Origin: Fasciolopsis buskii
Lineage: Eukaryota; Platyhelminthes; Trematoda; Plagiorchiida; Fasciolidae
DNA: 64,000 nt
Reading direction: 5' to 3'
NCBI GenBank assembly: GCA_008360955.1
Contig: LUCM01004000.1
Coordinates: 172,059 to 236,058, forward strand
Within the stretch, counting starts at the first letter, position 1; the number at the start of each line of letters is the position of its first letter. This document shows, in pieces, positions 23,331-36,600 of the stretch. A model generated the notes under the pieces. That model was not told the DNA's origin, searched no databases, and worked only from the letters and a program-made list of their open reading frames with translations. The position numbers and the translations under genes are program-made.

Positions 23331-26300
23331 ATATAGGTCAAGAATGAGGGTGACCTGCACGAAGCAGCAGACTCTGCCTAGAACTTCAAGCCACAGGCTT
23401 CACTACCAATAAATATCAACAAATTTATTTGATCCGTCTGCCTAAATGATGTGTAGAACGAAATCCAGAGTTCCTCAGAATTTCCCTAATCAATGGCCAG
23501 ATAAGTGGGCGCTATTACCGGTGGACAGCTGAACTCAAGGGAATAAAAGCCTTGGTGATCGGCAGTAGCTGAAACCTTTACCTAATGACTGGGATTAGCG
23601 ATCCGGAAAATCCTGTGTAGGTGAGATGGTAAAGAAATCCCATAGATCATTAAATCCTTTTCAAGAGCGCCTTCTCAAGTGTTCAGCACAACAAATTAGG
23701 GGGCAATTTAACTGGTCCACTTCAACAACGAACATTTAGCTTATGTTTACATCCAAGGTACTGCAAATGAACACCAAAGTTCAAATACAATTAAAGGTCA
23801 TTAGGGAAATAGATTTCCATATAAAGCATAGAGCTTCTGGATGGCAGAGTCGTTTTCCCAATGGACTTTAAAAAACTCCTGGGGTCACTCTGTGTAAAAC
23901 AATAGACGCCTAAGACCTGATGTGAATCGATGGTTTCATCGATTTGTAGACGTTCCTGATAAAAACACAGCAAGCAGGTATTATTCTCAGTTGACTAAAT
24001 GGTGCTCATTAGAGACGTTCACGTTTCAGCCCAAGTCGGAGTTGCTTTAAATACATCTGTAGTTCTGGGCGTATCTTAGAACTAAGATACAGCTCGCGCT
24101 GGGCCGAGACCTCTGTATTTCTCATTGTGATCGTAGCATAAAACTCATCCAACTATACAACCTTGTTTGCCAAAGAAATTTATAAAATGTTCTAGTAGCT
24201 GTTTGCTAACAGCCAAAGCCGAGTTCATGAACGCGGTAATTTTCCATTCTAGTTTATCGTAGGAACGTGTGCACGACAAGGTTGTCTCTTCTCATTCTTT
24301 CTTCCCAACTTTTTCAAGTAGATGGTTATGGTTAATGAGAATAGCAGCACTCATATTTGCTTAGGAAATTAAGTATCTGACAGCGAATAAGTAGATAATG
24401 TTATGCAACTGAGTAAACGCACGAGCGATATTGGAGCTGTGTTTGGGATACACTTTGAAATTTTGAAGCTGACTGGTGGTTTATGTCGCTGGCAACAGCG
24501 AACAGACTGAGGAGATCATTACTGAAGAACGCATAGCAGTTTTGGCTTATTATATTATACTAATCAATCATGGCGAAGAACCACGTGCACTTGAGTGGGA
24601 TTCAGAAAGTTTATTCGCAGTAGTTTAGGAGCAGAATTCTGCTGAATAAGACGAAAAAATAGTGCATTGCAAGGGAATTACAAAGGTGATCAGATTTATT
24701 GGTTTGCCTACTTCCGGCCGTTTATAAAATCCTGGTGGAATCGGTTATATCTTAACACTATGCACTGACGGGATGGTCTATTTCTCCTGCATATGATCAT
24801 CGTCACGTGTAAGAAAGAAACTGGGCTAAGCACCACACATACCGAATTCAAATCTGATTTCAAACATTTGTGGACGCCAGGCCTTGAATCCATGCGTTTC
24901 TCATCATCAATGAATGGAAATCAGTTAACCGCCTTGAACAAGAAAAACAGACTCATTTCATTTGGCCAGAACAGATATCTTTCTGGTTTTTGATCATATG
25001 AACCTTCGTATAGTCCATCAAGAGAGTTTGAAAAAGCGATTAGTGTCGTTTCGACAAAAATGTTGTGATCATTCGCCTTCTGCTCTACATAGTTAAAAAT
25101 TAATTGTTCCCAGATTATCACATCGGGCTGCGTAACTTAATGATTCAGGGATGCTCAAATAACTGCGTGCCTCTAGCCGAATTTTCAGGCGTAGAAGCAT
25201 CTAGATTGGGGGAAAAATTGAGCCGTTCAGTTTATGGGATAGATATTCATATCCTGTGTGCGTGACTACGGTAAGCGAGATTAAATCAGGTTCAACGATT
25301 TAACACCACTCAATTGTCCAATATGGAAACAGGCAATCTTGGAATGGCCGGTACCGTGTGTGTCTGAAATCATTTATACAATGTTAGCAAATGTTCAGTT
25401 GATGCCGTATGCTTCGATGTTCAAGTTTCCACTTTCGGTTACCTTTTCATCTTAACGCTGGTACTTGGATGCTTTTAGATACCTTATTTTAGTGCAACGG
25501 ATAACACTACAGTATTGAAATGTGCAATCAAAATGGCTTTAAGACAAGTGTCCACGGAAGACAGCAATGCTTCCTTGCTTGTTTTTTGTGTCAAATCCAA
25601 AGGTTGTTCATCATTTCAACACTGTTGTCACATTGATGACAGTTTAAGTGACCATCAGTGTTTATCGAGCACATAATCCATTTCATTCAAACAAGACAGA
25701 GGACAGTCACATAGAATTAAGTGGACAGATAAAAGTTAATAAAGAGCTCATGTTATGTGCAACTATCACTGAGAAAAAAGGTATTGGAAGCTCCCGAAGA
25801 TTGAAATTTCAACTTTGTGAAAGTCTTGAAATTACCTCTCCGCGGTCGCTTCCTAACAACACAATAAACAGCATAGTTCAACTTGTCATCAGGTGATTTC
25901 TGCATAAAAATGTGTCAGGCCCTCTTACGTTTCATTAAATTAAAACCACTCACGTTTGCTTCAAATTATCTAAAGAACTAGTCTGCCGGTTTATGCTCAA
26001 GGGACACAAAGAGTGCCATGCTTCCGGGTGGAGACTGAGACGTTTGCGGTTCACCGGATTAAACCTATGCAATCTGTAACTTTAATTTTACAACAACAAC
26101 AACAAAAAACAACAACCGAGTTTTGGTCTCGTGTAGAGCTACAGGTCCTTGATACCCATGGCAGCATATCACATTCTGCACCTAGAGAAGGGGAGATCCA
26201 GATGTAGCTAAGAGACCGTTGATTTCTGAGGTTTTGTGATCTGCTTTTGCCTTGACTCAATTTCTGCCCACAGAATTTTTTGTTTTGTCGAATAATATTC

Positions 26301-28035
26301 TTTATTTATCACTAGTCCGTGTCTTTCTCCTTGCACCGCCAGTAAACGTGATGCGGTAAGACAGCAATTTATTTACCTCTGATTCCAGTTTCATAAAATT
26401 TTAAATCATCTATCTTTCCAGAAGCAGCTCAGTTAAATTTATCAACCAAGAAACCGGTATTGTGTCTGTGAGGAAATTTTGGAACAACAACGATGAACAT
26501 CCCCTCACGGTATGAAGAAGGGTGGGTTATCACAAGGTTAAACTGAGCTTACGGGTCTATAGGAGAAAGTCACCAACTGTTAACCGAGATTTTGCATAGC
26601 CCTTGATCAGTAATTAACTCACATTGACGTTGGTATAACTGTAAAGCGTAAACATTTGTCCGACGAATTTCAAGTCGGTTACAGCAAAGTTCACATTGGC
26701 AAACTATGGAGCGGTTCTCCGGGATTTGTTGGGTCACATATGGAAAACTAGGTGATTGCCTTTGACATCTAGGTTCGCGAACCACAGAGTATCCTGTGTT
26801 GCATAACAAATAAGTTCTATATTCATCATTGACCAACCAGGTAAGGGGTTTCACGGGACGGTATCGTATAACCTATTAAGCATTTTACATTGAGCTAACT
26901 TGCATTGTGATTGGAACCAGAATTAGATGTGAAGATTCGACATTATCATTTCACTTAGTCGCATCAGATGTGGAAACACTGCACTAGGAAATTGTTGCAA
27001 CCGTGAGGGTAAGTTAAATTGGGACACATTCTCGCAGAAAGAATATTAGCTGTGAAATAATCAAAATAATACCTACGCAAATGTTTCACATCTCCATTAG
27101 TTTTGGATTTGCTCTGATTACGCGTTGAGTAATTTATTTCATCTTTGGATATTTCCGCAAAAGTTGATTATAAAATCCCAGACGAAATTTTCGTTGTTTA
27201 GCTTTTAATAAAAATTTTTGCGACGAAAATATCCGGCACTTGAAATTCCCTGCAACTGGAGCAAACTAGAGCAAGGGCGCTAAATATCGGCTTGATTGTT
27301 TTGGTCGCTGTCAGAGTGTTGATAGATTGGTACTTTGAATAGTAACGAATTGACGGAATGGAAGTGATTTATTGGAAGAACTACCACATGCATCAAATAG
27401 CTAGAGGAGACAATGGGGCATGACCTAAATATTACGATTTACTGGATGGTAAAAATAAGCATGCGGAAAGCAGTTAACTAGATTCCCCTGGAAAACACCT
27501 AGCATGGGTCGAGCTTGTTAGAATCCGTACTTTTGATCTAATTAACCTTTAACTGTGTCTACTACCAACATTGGATTTTGATGGTCGGCTTGAGGCTGTT
27601 CCCGAGTATGACCACGAAGTTGCACAAAACGGACATTTAAATGCAGGGTTTCTGTTTTTCCGCCACCCAACTTTCAGTCTAATGGAAAACAGACGGATAC
27701 CTCCGGTCACACTTCTGTATGGAATTCTTAGGTTTTATTCATGAAATACGACATGGACTACAGAGCACTTGGAAGTGGAAAAGAGCCTCCGTGGATTTTC
27801 ACGTGCGCTTGTATCTTTATGAATTTACCTAAACAAGTGCCTGCATTTCAGTTAGTAGAGGATACTTTTTTCATCTCCTCAGAATTTAGAAGAAAAATCG
27901 GGGCAAAATGTGTAAAGTTGCAAGGCATGGTGGAGAAAATCAGTCACGAAGTGCTGTCGATCGATGCGGGTTCGGGCTATGCAAGGAACGGCACGGAACA
28001 GAAGACAGACCTTCTCAAAACATGGAGATGTCATT
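23331..28035. other. No recognisable gene
   Basis: Frames at 25648-25896 (plus, 82 codons) and 26570-26854 (minus, 94 codons, cysteine-rich) have protein-like composition but no recognised motif or convincing splice pair. A short CAA repeat lies at 26090-26117. The remainder is AT-rich background. Confidence 0.45.
26090..26117 (+). repeat. (CAA)n simple repeat
   Basis: Nine CAA-like units with an A-rich interruption. No element was recognised on either side. Confidence 0.85.
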
Positions 28036-28465
28036 TAAAATGATCGTTGTAAAAAAGATGTGAACGATCTGAAAAAATTCTTGTCCAGATCTTTCACTAG
28101 TAGTTGGATGCATACCACAGATTACGGTAGATACTTCCCTCGGTGGTACGAAGTACGCACCACTGATAATAGACATCCTGGTGAAGAATTCGGAATACAT
28201 TTTTTCAAAATGACATGAAAATAACAAGTGGAAAACAGAGAAATGTGGAGAAAAAAATCGACAGCAAAAATGAGACATTGCTTTTTGCAACCTGGAAATG
28301 CTGCAGCTATTTTTGTGGAAAATAACCTTCTAGTTTTCTCGGCACAATTAGGAATGCGAAGTGAAAGTTTCACATTTTTGTCCATGACGATTCCTAGGTC
28401 TTTGATGGAACCTACCATAGTGGGTGGATTTGTATTGTTAAAAGAATGATCAGACTGTTTGGCAG
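28036..28465 (-). mobile_element. CR1/Jockey-like LINE fragment: end of reverse transcriptase
   Basis: On the minus strand 'GSIKDLGIVMDKNVKLSL', followed by 'NCAEKTRRLF' and 'KIAAAF' (28418-28300), fits the signature just after the palm of CR1/Jockey-type reverse transcriptases ('v.sv.DLGv..d..LkfS.H...i..KA.r.l..I.raF'). Upstream 'NNTNPPTMVGSIKDLGI' fits the usual lead-in, in which a short peptide plus 'v.s.kDLG' follows the cysteine/lysine 'K...m.f' strand. Downstream the frame stays open but similarity fades near 28200. This LINE clade is distinct from the RTE copies elsewhere. The copy is a fragment with no FADD box visible. Confidence 0.6.
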
Positions 28466-29644
28466 ACTGACAAAACTTACCCAGACATTCGAAATAGTGT
28501 GAAAATCTAAAATTTAAATCAGAATGAACTAGTGAGTTATGAATGACAAAGAAGCTGTTGAAAAAGTTGGAAAGCTCTTCACTTGTTTATATGAGTAGAC
28601 TGATTAGTCAAATAATTAACCGGGGGATCTCCCTGATTGGTCGTTAACGTATACAGTGAAAACAAATAAGAAAGGGCAACTCTCTGGAGAAAACTGAAAT
28701 TATTTCCCGATGATGCAGATATTATTTTCTGCCCCTTTTTACCGAGTTCAGCTGGTAACATAATCATTTGACCAGGTCGGACTTGCTTGATATACTTGAA
28801 TTTTCCTAGTTGGCGAAAGCGTAAGAAGTGCGGAGGACACCGAAAAGCACACCGGAAGAATTTTGTGAATGCAACCACGAATCTGATGTGACATGTCAGA
28901 AAATCAACAATATCCGCAGCATTAAGGGAGGAAGTTAGCCGCCTTGTGTGTACACAGTCTCCCAGCCTAAGACTACAGGATGCAAGATGTTTCGGGGGAA
29001 AAATCCCTCGGTGAGAACATTGGAACTGCTAGGTTTGATAATAGAAGCATCGATGATGGGTCGCCGGCAGTCGGGAATAAAATGTGCATAAGGATGTATT
29101 AAGAAGTGAAGTGAATGACTCCGGCAAAATACTGCACCGTAATATAAACGTAGCAAGACAGAACATCAAAACTTAAAACTGGAGTTATACTGATCAAATT
29201 AAAGAGTGTAACCCTCCTACAGAATGGGTTGTTGTTGCGCTTGCATGTTTGTGCGAGACCCATGTAATAAATGTTCGATTGATGATCTGCAAATAAAGCA
29301 CAGCTGACAAGTATTTCTTTCTTCCTGTACGATGACCTACCACAAGCATTTGAAATTCGGAATGATTAGGCTTTGGCTGGAATAGCCCGAATCGGTTCCT
29401 TTTACGTCCCTCAGTGTCAACAGGGAAGGATGCCTGATTGTCTGAGACTCCCGCAATCTGAAAAGGAATAATGTTTTCCCGGACTGAATTACTTAATCGT
29501 ATTTTGATCTGGTGGGAACATCTGACGGAATAAAGAGCTGTCCAGAAACAAATCTGGTTTTTAAACTCGGGAGACTATGAAAATTGGCTAGGACTGGAAC
29601 ACTTTTTTCTGAGAGAAAATAGCTTCGGATAGCTGGTAATATTT
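28466..29644 (-). other. Possible decayed middle of the CR1-like element
   Basis: This lies between an endonuclease-like piece and the reverse-transcriptase end on the same strand, so it may be the decayed core of one copy. Minus frames at 28579-28878 (99 codons) and 28935-29156 (73 codons) are open, but I could not align them securely with a reverse transcriptase. Confidence 0.3.
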
Positions 29645-29768
29645 CATAATGCACAGTTATCTCTGGTTGGTGAGAAGAATAGATCGATTAGACCAAACAC
29701 GGTAAGCAGAAGGGTCAAAGCATGATTAAAATCACCTACGTTGATGTGTAGATTATCACCAAGCAACG
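29645..29768 (-). mobile_element. CR1-like LINE fragment: endonuclease piece
   Basis: The minus frame reads 'DNLHINVGDFNHAL' with 'GLIDLFFSPTRDN' after it, then a stop. The GDFN motif followed at the right distance by 'L.......PTR' is the pattern of AP endonucleases in CR1/Jockey LINEs. It lies 1.2 kb upstream of the reverse-transcriptase end at 28.4 kb on the same strand, as expected for one element with a shortened core. The match is short. Confidence 0.42.
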
Positions 29769-32700
29769 GGAACAGAAAAGATAGAACGTGATCGAAAGAG
29801 AAGAAATACCAGTTTTTGTAGAATAAGGGAATGCATGGAAGTTATCCTAGAAACCTTGAAATGGGGCTGAGCAACTAGATGATCAATACCTATCAATTAA
29901 TATGAACAGGTGCACGCTTGTTTGACCAGAAACAGTTTGTGAATGTGGCTAAGCCGTTTTCAGTTTTCTTAGCGCCGGAATGTCTGTCCTGTTGGCATGC
30001 ATCAAAGCGCATTCGCAACATGCAAGTTTAGCCTCGATGTTTCGGTGCCTATCACACGGGTTTAGACATGCATCCGAGTGAGGTAGATCCAGCAATTCTG
30101 TGAGAAGAGATCGCATGTTATATCTCACTGAAGGTGAAAGAGACAATACGACCGAAACGATGCAGTTAAGAGCAGCCGGGTAAAAGTCACGAATGAGCCT
30201 TGCCCGTTATGGGAGATCCGCGATATATCTGCATAGCAATCTCCACTCAAGTGAAAATTCACGAACGTTTTGGCGTAGATGTATTTCCTACCGTGTGTAG
30301 CAAATCCCTAGTCATTTTCGAAAGATGACCATTCATATTTTGAAAGTGATTACAGGAGAACGGAATCGTAGCGCAGCCAATCATGGGGTAGGCAAAGTAC
30401 AAGCATTACTTCCTAATACATGTGGTGTATGTATATCGTCAGACACCAATAAGGACTCACGTAATGACTGATCGAGATCAACGGCGTAGTCCGCGGAGAA
30501 CGAAAACACGGTCGGCAAAAGTACGTGTTTTCTGCGTTGGAAAACGGCAAAAGGTCGACGTCGATCGTTAGCAGTCAATTCAAACAGCTGTTGGGCTGGG
30601 TTGATTTGCTCCGTTGGCCTCCTCCTCTGATGTTCGACCGTATTATGCCTTTCTGGAACAAAACGGAAGACAAATTCATTAGTTCCGACCAAAACGTCCT
30701 CCTGATTTAGTTTCATTTTCGACGCACATGCATTCGCAAAAATTGGTGCAATATTAAGAGACTAATCAGTCCCACTCCGTATCAGTTTGGCGCAGTTGCA
30801 CAGAACTTCAAGGAGTATGATCCGTTTTATTTAACATCATTGTGATTTTTCATCACAGCTTTGCTTTTATAAAAACTGAACAGCTTTACCTCGTTTTTGG
30901 GCTTTGGGCACGACCAATGTGTCAATTATCAAAAACTGCTGTCGCATTACACTCTCGGTGGAGTTATCGCAGGAACCTAAACTAGGTATGAAAAGCTTAT
31001 GGTAATGTTCACATCGAATCAGAACACGAAGGTCCGTTCCTACTTTACGTGTACTTGAGGATCATCTCTGGCGTGGTTATCACGATAACCAATACTGCCA
31101 AATAATTGTTCTCATGAGTGCAAAAGTTAAGTTTTGTTCTCATACATGTGCGACACAATTTTCAGTTTTAGTTTGGCTCCATCTTTCTTATTAGCTTTTG
31201 CAACCCACGAGGGGCTCAAGATGAGGGCGCAGTTGCATGTGCTTGTTGATTGGCTGTTTTTTTACTCTGTTGTAGAAAAGTAACCACTTTTCACTTCATT
31301 ATCATCCACTGTTGTCAGTTTCTTTTGTTAGTTTCGTCTCATGTTAGCGATTTATGCGAAAAGGCACTAGATCATTCATGTCCCCAGGTTTTGACTTCCA
31401 GTGCCAGTAAGAAGTTGCTTTCTACTTTTCAAAAAACGGCTTGCATTTTCTTTCTTTCTTTCTTTGAAATGACTTGTTATGCAATAGTAAATTACCCACG
31501 TTTTGTAGCACCAAATCATGAACTGTGTTCCTGAAGTCGATTCTCCAATAGCTTGACTAGACACAATTAGACACTGTTTTTTCGTTTCCCATTTATTTAG
31601 TTAAAGCATGAACTATTTGCTGTTTCTCTTCTCTTCCATGTCGGAAATTCTGTCTGGACTAAAGCTCGTAATAGCACAGTTGTTTTCTCAGTGTTGCTTT
31701 GTTTAGTTATTGTGTGTGCGAATTCTCGGAAGGAATCCTATTAGTGGAAATCAGTCTTGTTTCGCCCGCTCCAAACCTTACTGTTTCGTCTCAGGTTTCT
31801 TCCAAGTCTGACTTGAATGATACACGCACAATATGACGGATTCAACGGTGGACACAGGTCGAAAATTTTCAGTTTTGAAGGTGAATCCCCTCACTTGTAG
31901 CTGAGCACGAAGTGATCTTAAAGGAAACGAGCACTAATTCAAGTTTTATGTTATTTGGTGGACATTTTTCTATTCCATTCATCTTTAAGTTAGTTGTCCG
32001 AGGTGACTTTCTAAGTCACTGCCTTATTGCATATCTCTGAGGAATCGCATAATGGATCCTGCATACACGTTGCCAAGGCAATGCAGCGATACGTTAGATA
32101 GCACAAGTTAATAGGTAACTGTTAATCTGAAGTTAAACGAAGGAGGTGGAACATCGAACAACTAAGTGTGAGCAGCTATCTTTTCAGTTGGATAAGGTTT
32201 TGCTGCTGTCATAATGCGGGTTACTGGAGTTTGAGCACTGAGGCTAATGATGTCGCTAGCAATTCTTTGTGTAGTCCCCTAATGAATGCTGATTGCACTG
32301 TTAACGGATACCTAGGAGTGGCTATCCGGCCGCCTTTGTACCTTCTATAGACCAGGTCTTGCAGTACAGCGCTTATTTCTGGAAGGAAAGAGGGTCAGCT
32401 TTCCTCAGCGTCATCCGAAAGATGGTTGACAATGTTTTCAATAAAGGATGCACTACCAGTGCACATAAACCGATACAGAAAGTAACATTGGGACTGAAAA
32501 AACAACTTATCCCTGGATCACAGTAGAGTGAGAATTTTCATTTTCGACATCACCACGAGATACACCGCTAGAAGGTAAGTGTTGACAGTTACTTTTAAAT
32601 TTCGCCCCGAAATCTCCAGTGGTTGATCATTTTCAAACGAAACTGTCATTATTCCTCTTGATCATTCGTCCCTTTAACATTTGTGCATTCAATGAAAACC

Positions 32701-33023
32701 CATTGGTGCAATAAGTTATTTTCCTTCGGTTTCAATTATTTACTTTCAATCGTCGTCATTCTTCTGTTTTATTCCCTCGGTAAGCGAAATGTTTAATCAT
32801 TTTTGGTTGAAAAATGGTATGGAGCTGACGGCGAGAACAAGTTTTATAATCTACAGATTAGCCAGTCTTGCGACTGTAGTCAATTTCCTCTAGAATAACA
32901 CTTTCTGCGCAGACGAAACGTGGCCTGAATTCAATCAATTACATTCCCAGCATTCAGGGAAACCCGCTATGGTTTCGATAATGATTTTACCACAATGGTG
33001 ATGTAAACATTTGTGTAATCGGT
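29769..33023. other. No recognisable gene; one 111-codon open frame
   Basis: The minus frame at 30381-30716 is 111 codons, rich in Arg and Gln early, with the phrase 'EHQRRRPTEQINPAQQLFEL'. It is GC-richer than its surroundings, but I do not recognise it. A TTTC repeat lies at 31447-31465. Other frames are short. Confidence 0.4.
31447..31465 (+). repeat. (TTTC)n simple repeat
   Basis: Nearly five TTTC units inside a T-rich stretch. Confidence 0.85.
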
Positions 33024-33087
33024 GGTGGTCAAGCAGATAGGGTCGTGGCCTTTGGATGTGCTGGCTGCGGATTCGAATACTCCAACA
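33024..33087 (+). repeat. tRNA-like fragment (SINE head or tRNA relic)
   Basis: 'tggtcaagcagataggg' (33026-33042) resembles a D-arm/A-box and 'ggattcgaatac' (33069-33080) a B box, with 'cctttggatg' between them as an anticodon-arm-like block. The layout is that of a tRNA-derived SINE head. No acceptor stem can be closed convincingly. Confidence 0.4.
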
Positions 33088-33424
33088 GCCTGTTAACTTC
33101 CCGAAATGACGTCAATTCATTGGCCGTGGCCTGCTATCCAAAAATGATGTGCGCTGTTATTTCATTAGTATAAGAAGAAAAAAATGGAAGACGAAGTTCA
33201 AAGACGGTGAATACGGAGTTGGTGTTTTGACAATGACTTCTTCTAACCATCTTGGACATATTTGAAGTTCGGTGTATACATTTAAGCCACAGTTTTTGTT
33301 TTTCGAGTCGATGCTTCCGCATGAAAATGCAACCTTGAAGGCATATTTTGCTTATAATGTAATCCGTAGTTTAAATGGATTGCAAAAATGGAAACTTCTA
33401 GATCGTCAGTAGTTGGAGGTAACA

Positions 33425-33698
33425 GTAGAAAGTACTTTAGCGATATACTTACGTCCGCAATTATTGCCTTCTCATTTTATGCCGAAACAGAATGACTGAA
33501 AAAGGTGGGCTTTTGCAGTTATACTGCACTTTGCATGTTGGCTGCAACAGCACTCTTTTCTGGCCCATGTGGGCCGAATTGCTGTCTACAGTATGCATTC
33601 ATTTCTTCCAATGCGACTTGTAACTCGGTGAGATAAGAAGTAGTCAGTCAAGGTCGTCCGGTTGTTTAACTATAATGATGATGATGGCGATGATGCAC
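33425..33698 (+). mobile_element. RTE-type LINE, 3' end only
   Basis: This short 5'-truncated copy is recognised by its 3' untranslated region. From 33512 it runs in parallel with 54423-54600: 'acagttatactg' against 'acagttagactg', 'ttggctgcaacag' against 'ctggctgcgacag', 'gtaactcggtgag' against 'gtaactctgggga', 'gtagtcagtcaagg' against 'gcggtcagtgagg', and 'ttgtttaac' against 'ctgtttaac'. It ends in a GAT repeat (33674-33695), as that copy does. A poor match to the end of the coding region ('STLAIYLRPQL') may extend it to 33425. 5' truncation is usual for LINE insertions. Confidence 0.75.
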
Positions 33699-36600
33699 CA
33701 GTGAAATGGTCATCGTACTATCTATGGTGCAATGTCACTTTCATGTCATTTGTCTTCTACTGATTTAATAGTGGCTATTTTAATCAAATTCTTTAGAATT
33801 GTTGATAATCAATTACTCTGTCAAGCAATCTCCTCAGTCTACGGGATTTTCCTTTCTCTTCCAGGATTTTTTTCGATGTTTTCTTTGAATGTTTCCAAAG
33901 CTACATTGTGCGTCGTAAACAGATGTTTCAAATTGATTTTTTCCTATCAAAATCACATCGTGACTATCCTATCTTAGCTAATATGAATCAGCGTCTTGCA
34001 ATGTTTGTAACTAATTTGTTTTGATGGAGTTAAGAAACTTCAGCTATTACCCTTCTCTTGTTAGTAGACACAGACAACTCAGCGGCAAACAAGCTGGAAA
34101 CAGAAAAGTTCAATCCGAATGAAAAAGTCCAATGCACTGGTTTGCCAAATATGACCAGGTCCGTTTGGTTATAACTGCTGGTACACATGCACCTTGCGTT
34201 TAATGTATTTTGTTTATTTTTTAAGTTTGAATCATCTGTGGAAAACTCACTTCTTTGAAAACAAAAGCCGTTGGAAACTTCCATTTTCGTTGGACACTAT
34301 GAAGTATCAGTCAGATGCGAACTGAAGAAGGTCAAAGAGCTGATAAATACTCACCGCTTGCTTAAACTGATCCATTGTATTTATTTTCCAATCGAGCAGC
34401 TCAGTAGACCAAAACCGATAGTTGAGGCACCACTGAATGTTCCGAATTTCCAGGGTGCTTTTTATCAGTGATTTTTAGTGCGCCTAAAGAAGACCAATTG
34501 CTTTCACCTGCGGTAGGTCCATATTGACGAATCTGTTAAAAATAGTTGCATAGACGGAAACCACGCTAGACATTGGTGCAATTTTAATCCGTGCTTTGCT
34601 CTCCATTGTGCTATTCATCAATCCGACTTTAGTTGTCAGTAGTTTAGACGAAGACTCAAACCGTTCTTGATATTTTGTTTTCTTATCTAACAGCAATTGA
34701 TCTGTGCGAACGTTGTACTTTTGATGAAAGCGCTTGACCACTGTTATCGAGCATCAAAATCAGTCATTAAACCATACTTGTTGAAAAACAAAAGTATAAA
34801 GTTTGCCGTTGTTGAGCAGCAATGTCTTATTAGCAATACGACTTTCACATCCGCCACAATTTGTTGCGTATTCTGCTTAGGTATTCACTTCAAGATTCAC
34901 AGTTAACTTCTTTATGAAAAGAATAAAAAAGACCACGTTGGAAACAAAGTTGTTTGTTACCATTTGACTGAATCCTTGTACGAGTTTTTCACGTGATTCT
35001 ATTCAGACTAATGTGATTATCAACCATTCTCATCCGTGAATCGATTACAAATAGTGCACCGAGTCTTCAGGACCTAAACAGTGCGGAGTAGAAATCGGCC
35101 GTGTTAGTTAACCCATGGTAATTTGATGTGAAAATGACGATTAATTATAAATAAAGTGTGTACGTGATGCTATATCACAGGTCGTTTTTGTTACGTCATT
35201 CAATAGACTGGCAACAGGCGGACTATCACTATCGTGCCTTCTATACGCAGATTTCCCAGGTTCTAATTTTGTCAGTTGTAGTCAATTTTGCTTGCCAGGC
35301 ACCTTCCAAGATAATGTGTCATTCCTTCATCTTAGAGAAAAATGTAATTAATTAGAAAATTTCAATAGGGGAAAATGCCCATTTATTTGCAATGTCCAAA
35401 ATGACTGTGGCTGATTGCTATCATTTGAGCCACGCATAACATTTCTGATCAGAATTTGAAGACAATGACCGTGATATAGTTCATCGACGTGAGATATCTT
35501 GATTTAGATACAATTGTTTTCTAACAAGTGGGTAATGTTTAGTTCTTTTGCTACAAGTATCGCAAAATGGTCGGATTACGGCTGAAAAACTGTGTACACT
35601 AGAATTGACTCGTCTATTTACACATCTTCATGAAGGCATTAAGTAGGAGAAAATGGAGATAACAAATGCAGCCTGTTTCCGCAAGTTCTAGGTGAACCTC
35701 GCTCGTAAACCTCTGCGGTTTTTGGCAGTTTGGCGGAGCACCGAATCGATAACTAGGTGGCTATAGTAAATAACAAACTCTGAAATCGAACTGTCTTCAT
35801 CGTTTCTTTAGGAATTTCCCATGAAGACGACGGTAATCAAGCGGCCAATGACCAAACCCATTCCAGCATAGTCAGTTGGTTGATATAATCATCTGTTTCA
35901 TAAAAACGAGACAAAAAGCGCACAACATACTTCGTGATCTAAAAGTATACGAGGGCTACGAAGATCCACCAATAGTGTTCAAAGTGGAAACCCAAACATT
36001 TTATAGTTTTCGAGGGCGAAGTACTGATAACACGAAATTAGACTTCGAGCAAAATCACTGCCGAAATCTCAGCTGTATGATTTTCGTCCGGCTGACGAGA
36101 TCAGCTGATTCAGATGAATCAACTGCAGTTAGCTTGTTATTCGTATCGCTTCCATCGAAGATATCAAACAGTTCATCTTTCATCTAGATTTTTGTTCATC
36201 TTGGACTTTTGAATTTTAGTACTTGTGATAGGGTTGCAAATATTTTATTTATTACAGCCATTTAATTCCCCATTTCAGTTGTTCGGTGCCTTCAGTGGTT
36301 TCAGGTTTTCCGATGACCACTTGGCAGCCACGTCCTGACTATCTTCCCCGTCCACTAAGTCCTGTTACTAATTCGTATCGACATGATTCATCGCCTTCCT
36401 TATCCGGCTAAAGGAGTGGTCAGACATTTGATTTACTCCTTTTTTTCTACGGCCAGCTTAGTTGCCTAGACAGCCTAAAGCTTCTAGTGTGTTGTTATTG
36501 CCAGCGCGTGTAAAATATTTCCACTAACTTGACCCCGATAGTGTTAGGTTGTGCTGACGACTGATACTATTTAATGGGCTTCTGACCATAAGTTGGCTTG

